Positions 1-7,938 of a stretch of 64,000 nucleotides of DNA are shown here, piece by piece. Position 1 is the stretch's first letter. Each line of letters begins with the position of its first letter. The DNA is from Haliclona indistincta (taxonomy: Eukaryota > Porifera > Demospongiae > Haplosclerida > Chalinidae), in assembly GCA_964017065.1 (NCBI GenBank), contig OZ024791.1, positions 6,252,547-6,316,546 of the forward strand, written 5' to 3'. A program made the position numbers and the translations under genes. Under the pieces are notes generated by a model that did not search any database, was not told where the DNA came from, and saw only the letters and a list, made by a program, of their open reading frames with translations.

Positions 1-3000
1 AATATTACGCCATACCAAATTTTTATCCGTCTAAACTGTTAAGGATGTCACCTACGAAATATTCATCAACACGAACCTGTATAAGCTGGTCAAACGTGTT
101 GTGATCTCCGGTTTCCATACAGATACCAAACACCACTTCTTGTAGGTTAGCAGGAATTAGCTCCTTCTTGCTGACATGACATGCAAATAGCTGTTGAGCT
201 TTAGCTATCGTGTCTTTATTACCATAGCGACCATAGTGACTCAGAGCAAGACTACGCAACATTGCGTCAAGTGGACCTGGAAACCACCAGACACAAACAT
301 TTCGACTCATACACAAACAAGCGCTTCACTCACACTCGTTCTTTTTGGGTTCCCATCCTAGTCGAAGTACTAAACGATGGAAGAGTTGCTCTCCATAAGA
401 TCTGAACAGATCATGGAAGTCAGTGTGACTGATGAGATGGTCTATGATGGACAGGCTGTTGACCAGTGTCTCCCAAACTGTATAGTTGGTCTCTTGAGAG
501 AACGACTGGAACAGCTTCAGTACATCAACTGTACTGCCGACACCGGAACGTGCCTAGAATAGGAATACATTCCACTAAAAATTTTTGTCATAAATAATAA
601 TGTGCACAAGTATGTATTCAATACACATTGGCTTGGTCCCATCAGGCTTTGCTAGGGTCTATCTCACCAGTGCAAAAGCATCATTCAGTAGGCCCAGCCT
701 GTCTCGAGGAGAAAGGCTATCGCTATTATTCTTAAGAGCAGTCAGCAGAGGTGCAAAGGTCCTGGGAGTGTAGTGGATGCGATAGTAACCTATTTGATCA
801 GGATTAAGCTGTGGAGATGGTAACACAAGCAATAGATGACAAGCATTCGTGGAAAGGTACCTTGATCCAGTCCCCTGCTTCAATGTCCATAGCAACTGTG
901 GTACTGACTGTGTCTAGTAGGATCGATAGTGCTTGTTTGTTACTGGCCGTTGCTATGGTGATTGGTACCTTCCATACCATGTTATCAGATCCTGAACAAA
1001 GTGATTGAAAATAAAAGCAGTTACTATGTAATTATAAAATACACCTGTGCTGTCATTGGAGAATTTCCGTTGAGAGATAGTAACGTGCTGCTTGTTATTC
1101 TCCTACACAATGAGAGTGTGTAGAGAGGTTAAAACAAGATGTAGCTCATACTTGCTTGGAGTCTACAGTGAGGACTGGATACCCTTGCTGTTGGGTCCAT
1201 GTGCTCATGACTTCAGCAATCGGCATACCACTGACCTCACTCAGAGCAGCCCACAGGTCCTCTATATACCATAACCACATAGTAGTGAGGTACAGAGTGC
1301 CTGCTTACCTGTGGCAGCGTTTTTATAGGCAAATCTATTGAGATACAAATTCATTCCTTTCCTGAAGGCCTAAAAATTGTATTTTTTAGTGATTTTCTAC
1401 TCTATCAAAGACATACGTCATCTCCAATCCAAATGTGTAGCATACGAACTATAGAGGCACCCTTACTGTACGAAATGTCGTCAAAGATTTCAGTCACTTC
1501 AGATGGTGCACCAACAACAACCTACACAGAGAGTGAGATTGCAAGCACAGCACAACGCCACAGCAGTACCTCAATGGGGTGACTGTTAGCCAGCGCATCC
1601 AGATTCATAGCTGTGTAATACTCTTTACTAAGGAACTGTGTCCATATGTCATACTCTGGGTAGCAATGATCGACGCACAGATACTCAATCCATTGAGCAA
1701 AACCCTCGTTCAGCCAGAGGTGTGTCCACCACTCCATGGTGACCTGACAGTCACATGATAAAAGAACAAAGTCATGTGACACGTGAAGATACTCACTAGA
1801 TTTCCGAACCACTGGTGAGCAAGCTCATGACCTGACGATGAGGTGAAGCTTTCACAACACTAGTGGTCGGCTTACCAACTAAATTAGCTGTGTACTGTCT
1901 TCTGCTCTGAGTGGTGTTATCAGGATCAACCAACAGTAGCCTCTCTTCAAATGTGATCAATCCCCAGTTCTCCATAGCAACTACATTATGCAACAATACA
2001 TCGTCAATGAAGCAAACGTACAGACAAGACAAACTTGATAAGAAGTCTGGTATTGCAATCAGGTCGATCTTTGATAATGGATATGAGACATTGAAATATT
2101 CAGTGTAAAACGGTAGTGTCTTGACAGCCACCTACACAAAATAAGATAAAAACGAAAGAAACAGTGATTATGCTCACCTCAAGAGCAAATCGTCCATGTT
2201 CCTTCTTCCCAACTGGAGTATAGACTCTCACAAGAATACCGTTACTGTCACGAGCTTCAACATAGTCGAAATCACCAACTGCAAACGCCAACAGATAGGT
2301 AGACATGACAGGTGTCTGACTGAAAATGACTCTCTTCATCTCTCCCTCCTTCACAGTCTCCCTCATGTCCTGCACTATCACATAATGTATCAATAAATGA
2401 AGCGACCATAACCGACCATGTTAGAGAGTGCTACTTTATTTTGGGGTACAACCAGAGTGACGTCAAATGTTGCTTTATGGGCTGGTTCATCCCAGCATGG
2501 TAGAGCACGTCTAGCATCAGTTGACTATAGTGTTAGACAATGTAAAATAGCTATTATTATATAGATACAATGTAAGCGCACTTCAAATTGAGTAACAGCT
2601 GCATAGCACTCGGTCCCCGAAGATTCAAGGTTGTATTTTGTTCGGTAAAACCCTCTCATTTTGTCATTTAGTACTCCTTCATACTCAATGACCAGAGTGG
2701 TTCTACCAGGTGGTAGTGCTGCCTCGAATGACAGAGCTACTGTCTCCTCTGCCTCATCATATGACACTCTTGCAACTATATAAATATGAACGAATGACAA
2801 TCCGGTCACTCTTAGAGACCGGACCTCTACCTTGATCACCACACTTGGCTAACAAAATGTTTATTTCTGCACAATTCAGTACTATCACGTCTGTGGAGCG
2901 ATAAACCTGAGAACAGATGATAAACCTGAGAACATCAACTGAGCTATATAGCATATCATACCTCGACAGCGATATCTAGTTTTCCTAGTAAAGAAAAATC

Positions 3001-3099
3001 CCTTAGGTCTGGAGTTAGTACTACATTGTAACTACGTGGTAAGACGTCAGTAGGAAGTCGATGGAACCGCTTTTTTCCTTCCTCAACGACAGTCGCCAT
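1..3099 (-). CDS. NPEPPS: Puromycin-sensitive aminopeptidase (M1 zinc metallopeptidase), 3' part cut by window edge
   Basis: A multi-exon minus-strand gene starting at the ATG at 3097-3099. The first exon reads [16 protein letters not shown], as in NPEPPS-type proteins. The exon around 1920-2010 has the M1 exopeptidase signature (MENWG, a GAMEN variant). The zinc site HELAHQW is encoded around 1808-1831, and the next exon continues [13 protein letters not shown], which holds the third zinc ligand (E of NEGFA). The exon at about 85-280 matches the C-terminal ERAP1-like helical domain. Family members are about 900-residue cytosolic enzymes removing N-terminal residues from peptides. The last exons lie beyond base 1, so the gene is partial only because of the window. 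No broken frame was seen in the exons read. It lies 161 bp downstream of the SPPL3 stop, on the same strand. Family call is firm; individual splice sites were only partly checked. Confidence 0.93.
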
Positions 3100-3260
3100 G
3101 ATCTACACGTGGGCGTGGCTGGTTCGCAATTTGCTCAAAAAATATCCAGGTTAAAAAATACTGATGTGCAAAAATTAATATTGGAATACACAGTGAAGGC
3201 ATGAGAGGTCAAGGATTGGTAAGTGACTCTGAGTATTGTGGTTATAATACAGAACAGCTA

Positions 3261-6200
3261 TCAGATTGGTAATGTGGGTTGTTCAACAAACGGACCATTC
3301 CATAAGACAGCAAAATCTCCCTGTGTTGAGAGAGATAGAGTCGGCAGGCAAATAGTAATGAAATAAACCTGAAAGAATGCCTTTAGCAGTAAAGGAATGA
3401 GCACGCATGGAACTAGATACAGCAGGGCTGGTTGAGGAGAATCGAAGAGATCTGCAACTGCACTAGCAGTGATGAGACCTAGAGAGATAAAGAAGATAAA
3501 GACAATATTCACAGCATGTAAGAGTAGCTCTTCGAGTGTTTCTTACCAATTGTATAGCCTACTATAGATACACCAAAGTATGTATGCTTTAAGAAAAAGA
3601 GAAGGCAGGACAACTTTCTGCTATCAGAGGACATTCCACGTGATCTACCAAAGTGGTCAAATCTCATAGCAAGACACAGAATAAGACCAGGAAGAACCTA
3701 GTGAAGAACAGTGAAACAACGATAAGATGAAATTCTTGCTCACAATATCTCCCAGCCCAAGTACAGTAAAGTGATCTTCATCAAAAGAGCTGAAATAAAA
3801 TATACTACCAGTGAGTGATAGAGAAATTGGTTGCTACTCACCTTGGTACTAGCAGCTTTCCAGGAAGAGAAAGAGGAGGTCTGGACTTAGCCACTTCGGG
3901 CATGTTCAGTTTATCTGCTATAACAGAGACCTGTAGAGATAGATGACTGAGTGATATGAGAGAGGGTAGTACTGACAGGATTCCTTGCTTTCCTGGTAGC
4001 CACTTCAACCATCACGTTAGCATCAAACACAGACGATGAAAAAAATACCTATGATAATTTTGATATACAAATAATTATTATTGCCGGTCAGTAGAGATGA
4101 CGGCGAATTAAGATGGCGGCTACTCATGTGTGAAAATGAGTTATCGCACATATCTCTACTGTCATACATTTCTACTGCATTTTAACTATCTCTAAGTGAA
4201 TCTGTAGTGTAAGCACTTGTAGGAAGTCTATGATGCTTTGGAACAATGCTTGCAAAAGTAAAGTCCCAAGTAATATGAGAGAGGGCAGTACTGCGTCCTC
4301 CAACTGATCATTGGACTGCGTCCTCCAACTGATTAGGAGGACGCAGTCCAATGATGTAATTGACGGTTGTAAAAGGTATGGGAAGAGGATTCCGCATTTG
4401 TTGCAGGTCATCACAGCAATTAAGCGCTGATGTAGGGATACTTGGGACTTTACTTTTGCAAGCATTATTCCATTTTGTTCCTTTACTTTTGCAAGCATCA
4501 TCCTATCTTGTTCCTTTCTTTTATCAAGCCTTGTTCCTTTACTTTTGCAAGCTTCATCGCTACACTTTTCAGTTTTTTTTATTAACTTTTTTTAATTTAA
4601 ACATTCTGTGGTCTACATGCCATAAGCATGAGAGTTGTATGCATATCCTGGAGAGGATATGTTTGCATGTGATGTGCATGATGCGAGAAGTGCTCTACTT
4701 GTTGTCGAGACACGCAATCATACGCCGTATAGCACGAGACGCGGTGGTATGGAAATGACAAGTGCGCTCTAGAGCACTGGCGGCGCCTTTGAACTTGTAC
4801 GATACTTTAAAATAATTATTAGAATGCTTACTTCAAATATTTTGTACATAACACACACATAGTATGACCTGTGTTAATCGCACTATTATAAAACGGTTTG
4901 CAGCCATTGAACTCAAACTCTGCATACATGATCCTGTGCCGCTCAACATATCCTGCATTGAGGGCAGCAGCAAGAGAGAATTTACCGGTACACTCTGCAA
5001 TGCTTGCAGTGAATCCTTGAGCAGCACCCTGGTGTAGATTGGCTGCCATGATTGCGCTACACAGTCCACGGCGTGTGAACTTGTCTGACACTGCACCCAT
5101 CCACTGGTGGAATAGAATGCCCTTTCTTCCATCAGCCCACTCTGGATGGTCTGCAAACAGCTTGTGATGAAGACGTTTAAGTAACTCTGTTGCTAAGGCG
5201 AACTTAATGAGCATGCTGGATGCCTCGGGAGAAGAGTAAAAGAGGTCTCCTTCAGGAACTGTTGGTGCTTGAAAGTCTTCGCTCAAGCATGCTGCGGCAA
5301 CCTCACCATCAATCAGACATACTGTACTTAGCCCATTCTCTGCAGTACGTTGGCATTGAAGGTGGACATATGGGTAAAATTCGTCATAACTCAAGCCGCA
5401 GCCGGTAATTACAGGCTCAGTGCCTCCACAAAATTGCCTTGTGATGATGTTGGTTGTTGCATCAACGTGCTCAGAGGTGAGTGAGACAATGCTTATTTCA
5501 GTGGATCTGTGTTCAAACCCTGTATGTTGGTCTCGCGCGTTTAATACACTCACCCTCCGGCCACGAGTCGAGCCAGTGAGTCTTGGTACAAAAGATCTCT
5601 CGGAACTAAAAGGCCGTCGCAGACGAGCGACAGCAGCGAAGATGACGCGATTCACTCGACTTCTAGACGCCAAGACTGCTACAAACCGACGGCCAATCAT
5701 TGAGGAAGCTGGCTGCATCGGATGCCGGATTATAACAATCTAATTACCGGCCGCGGCCGTGCACAGTAAACTTACGTACCGTATATACAGTTGTTTGCGA
5801 AGATCTTGCATAACGGAAGCGAAAGCGGAAGTATGACGTTGGCCAATCAAACGCACGTAAGCATGACTAACTGAAGCTGTACACGTGACGAAAAGTGAAT
5901 TTGATTGGCCAGTGGCTTTCACTTCCGTTATGTAAGATCTTCGCAAACAACTGTAGCAGGAAATTTTCGCGAATTACAGGCTATTCGCGAAAATTTTAAA
6001 ATTCACTTTTCGTCACATGTACAGCTTCAGTTAGTCATGCTTACGTGCGTTTGATTGGCCAACGTCATACTTCCACTTTCGCTTCCGTTATGCAAGATCT
6101 TCGCAAACAACTGTATGCCATAGATTTATGAGACTACGTACGTAGTCTCATAAATGTACGTATGGATATGGATAGGCCTAGTCTCTTGTTCCTTTACTTT

Positions 6201-6912
6201 TGCAAGCATCATCCTAGCCTAGTACCTAGGCACCAAATAGAGCGCCTAGTTTCAAATGTATACGCATGCGCGAATTCACGTTTGTGATATGTGCTCTGAC
6301 CTCGTGCTTCAGTTTTGCTGACGAAGAAATTTGAATAATAAAGAACGACAAGACGTAATTGGCAGCAAACGTGGACATACAATCCTGTAGCTACGAGTAT
6401 CCACGGTTGGTTAGATGCCGTACTGCATGGCATGATACAAAAGCATGCTATAGCTGTCCCTGTCCATTTTATTCGCGCATGCGTGTGCATTTGATACTAG
6501 GCGTTAATTTAACGACTAGGTACTAGGCTAACATCATCCTATCTTTCCTTTTTCAAGCCTTGTTCCTTTACTTTTGCAAGCGTCATCCCTACACTTTTCA
6601 ATTTTTTATTAAAACTTTTTACTTTATATTTTGTGTACAAAAAAAATTATTTTGCACACAAATTTCTGACCTAAAAAAATTTTTGTGGGTCAGAAATTTT
6701 TTCAACAAGGTAAAATTTAAAAGAAATTGTTTATGGTCAGCGCATGATAATTTTTTGTTGTGCAGTTGTTTGCCTACCCAGAATATATCATAGATAAGAA
6801 GAGCTACCAGGAAGACAGAGGAGAGCTTGAGACTGGGCACTCTGATGTACTGGAGCATAAACACTGAGATAGCAACACCAACAACTGGAGAAGGAGCACA
6901 AAATAATGGAGA

Positions 6913-6975
<63 letters not shown>

Positions 6976-7735
6976 GTGCTCACAATCTAGTAGTAACCAG
7001 TGACCAGACAATACCCAGAGCATTACAAGCACAAGAGAACTACCACCTGTACCAGAAAAACATCCACGCAGCTTCACATCAGCAATTCTCTTTTTCTTAC
7101 CACTGAACAACATCTCCATGCTCAGCATTTCACTGTGACACCACATCCACGATAACAACCTGTGTACATAAACTAAAGAGTGGTTGAAACAAAGCTTTTC
7201 TAACCGTTTCTGTTTGCTGGTCCAATGAGAAGTGAACTGGTTTATAAACGGAAGGATGAAAGCGAAAACAGCTCCAATAGACACGACTAGTGAGAATCAA
7301 TGTAGGTTATATTCATCAAAGAATTTGAATATCGCAAGCGAACCCCAAGGTATCAACAAATTGTCATATTTTACAAGGAGGTGTATTGCGTGGAAATAGG
7401 AACCACTCATTACAGATAGTTATTATTCATTAATTCTCGTGCTTACTTATTGTGAGAATAGTAAATATGAATTGAATATATTCGAACAGGTAGAACAGAA
7501 CGAGTAGCATTGCAGAGGCCATGATAGGGAAAACTATCACGTGATACCAGGTGAGGGTTTGTTGAACAACTGCAATGGAGAGATAGATCAATTGTGCATT
7601 TTGTATAACTTGCTCACTATCATTCTCTTGTCCGAATCCTTCTCTTTCTTGTTGTACAACAAGTTTAGCAGAGTGGACAATCACTAATACACTGGTGACG
7701 AGGACAGCAGCTCTAGAAGCAAGCTGCGCCAACAT
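3261..7735 (-). CDS. SPPL3: Signal peptide peptidase-like 3 (intramembrane aspartyl protease)
   Basis: A multi-exon, multi-pass membrane protein with all three presenilin/SPP family signatures. LIYDIFWV (first catalytic Asp) is in the exon at 6778-6890, LGLGDI (second catalytic Asp) around 3755-3785, and QPALLYLVP (PAL motif) around 3400-3450. The order and flanks (FWVFFSSSVFDANVMV, HWLLLD, final exon with WNGPF) match SPPL3 rather than SPPL2 or SPP. SPPL3 is a Golgi protease that sheds glycosyltransferase ectodomains. The start at 7733-7735 opens with a hydrophobic segment. The exon ending at 6778 (TGG/GTAGGC) joins the exon starting at 4048 (ATAG/GTATTT), leaving a 2,729-bp intron at 4049-6777. 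That intron is far longer than its neighbours and carries the GNAT gene and several repeats. SPPL3 is head-to-head with SPT20, 203 bp between ATGs. Confidence 0.92.
4249..4470. repeat. Inverted-repeat element in SPPL3 intron
   Basis: The outer arms are near-perfect inverted copies: GCTTGCAAAAGTAAAGTCCC around 4249-4269 and its complement around 4440-4463. An inner stem pairs 4307-4326 with 4336-4355 (core TGGACTGCGTCCTCC and complement). A direct 18-bp duplication (4291-4308 and 4316-4333) lies in the same place. The right arm runs into the TTTACTTTTGCAAGC minisatellite described separately. No coding capacity is visible. It looks like a small non-autonomous foldback element. Confidence 0.6.
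4480..4610 (+). repeat. Left copy of direct repeat flanking the nested GNAT gene
   Basis: This block has iterations of a unit around CCTTTACTTTTGCAAGC, followed by CTACACTTTTCA and a T-rich run. The same series recurs at 6184-6640 in the same orientation and order, there interrupted by a MITE. The two blocks bracket the GNAT gene, consistent with insertion or duplication of the intervening ~1.6 kb. Homology was judged by eye. Confidence 0.6.
4828..5718 (-). CDS. Intronless GNAT-fold N-acetyltransferase-like protein nested in SPPL3 intron
   Basis: A single uninterrupted 296-codon frame with start at 5716-5718 and stop at 4828-4830. The first ~70 residues are rich in Arg, Ser and Ala and poor in acidic residues (MIGRRFVAVLASRSRVNRV), as in a mitochondrial presequence. 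The rest resembles GNAT acetyltransferases: an N-terminal strand (ISIVSLTSEHVDAT), a central substrate strand (LSTVCLIDGEVAAACL), then KFTRRGLCSAIMAANLHQGA, at the position of the acetyl-CoA loop and helix, and a C-terminal segment where these folds carry N/GF-type residues. The canonical Q/RxxGxG/A is weak (RRGLCS). Substrate unknown. It lies wholly inside the SPPL3 intron on the same strand, in a region where almost every other gene is split by many introns. This fits retrocopy or horizontal origin. A metal-independent acyltransferase of unknown target is the safest call. Confidence 0.72.
   Translation of the reverse strand: MQPASSMIGRRFVAVLASRSRVNRVIFAAVARLRRPFSSERSFVPRLTGSTRGRRVSVLNARDQHTGFEHRSTEISIVSLTSEHVDATTNIITRQFCGGTEPVITGCGLSYDEFYPYVHLQCQRTAENGLSTVCLIDGEVAAACLSEDFQAPTVPEGDLFYSSPEASSMLIKFALATELLKRLHHKLFADHPEWADGRKGILFHQWMGAVSDKFTRRGLCSAIMAANLHQGAAQGFTASIAECTGKFSLAAALNAGYVERHRIMYAEFEFNGCKPFYNSAINTGHTMCVLCTKYLK
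5786..6115. repeat. Large inverted repeat (115-bp arms) upstream of the GNAT gene
   Basis: The left arm (5786-5902) reads from TACAGTTGTTTGCGAAGATC to a CACGTGACGAAAAGTGAAT stretch. The right arm (6000-6115) is its reverse complement with few mismatches. A third partial copy in right-arm orientation (about 5903-5955) and a small inner hairpin (AAATTTTCGCG and complement, 5961-5998) fill the loop. The arms contain several ATTGG/CCAAT boxes and lie directly 5' of the GNAT start at 5718, so they may act as promoter sequence. Coding potential is absent. Confidence 0.75.
6125..6154. repeat. Perfect 30-bp palindrome
   Basis: TTTATGAGACTACGT is followed directly by its exact reverse complement, with no spacer. 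It lies just right of the large inverted repeat and could extrude as a cruciform or be a MITE centre or end. Read directly from the sequence. Confidence 0.85.
6184..6640 (+). repeat. Right copy of direct repeat flanking the nested GNAT gene, interrupted by a MITE
   Basis: This block repeats the order seen at 4480-4610: CCTTTACTTTTGCAAGCATC, then a shortened unit, then TTTACTTTTGCAAGCGTCAT and CTACACTTTTCA. The MITE at 6217-6531 splits it; removing the MITE restores the arrangement of the left copy. Confidence 0.6.
6217..6531. mobile_element. MITE with ~42-bp terminal inverted repeats and 10-bp target duplication
   Basis: The element is flanked on both sides by CATCATCCTA (6207-6216 and 6532-6541). 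Its ends are inverted: GCCTAGTACCTAG at the left and CTAGGTACTAGGC at the right. Similarity extends inward to a GCCTAGTTTCAAATG / CATTTGATACTAGGC pair. An unoccupied version of the target is present at about 4495-4515 in the left direct repeat. No transposase frame is seen. A 9-10 bp duplication would fit Mutator-like elements; class assignment is tentative. Confidence 0.8.
6914..6968. repeat. (AG)n microsatellite in SPPL3 intron
   Basis: About 27 uninterrupted GA units lie in the intron between the exons encoding LSGHWLLLD and FMLQYIRVPSLK. On the minus strand it reads as a CT-rich tract just upstream of the acceptor, so it may act as an extended polypyrimidine tract. Confidence 0.9.
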
Positions 7736-7938
7736 TGTCGCTGTCCTTCATTTGCTCCTCCTATTGGGCGGAGTGAAAAAAGAGGCGCCCGATCAGGATC
7801 AGAAGCTGTCTGCTTGTCGTGTCTGCTCGATCGGCTCATTGCGAGCTGATATTTTTGTCATGGAGTGTGACTCTGAGCGTTTGTGGGTGCGTTGAGTGTT
7901 TAGTACTAAACCGTTCAGCTATTGTTTTGTGTTCCAAA
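7736..7938. promoter_or_regulatory. Shared promoter region of SPPL3 and SPT20
   Basis: Only 203 bp separate the two divergent start codons. It includes CTCCTCCTATTGGGCGGAGTG (CCAAT-like and GC-box-like motifs) at about 7756-7776. Promoter role is inferred from position. Confidence 0.5.

Noticed and set aside
4360..4758. 132-codon plus-strand frame in the SPPL3 intron
   Set aside because: Translation of the TTTACTTTTGCAAGC repeat block; no conserved protein.
6619..7284. 221-codon minus-strand open frame
   Set aside because: It runs through three SPPL3 exons, the intervening introns and the AG microsatellite; only the exon parts are conserved.
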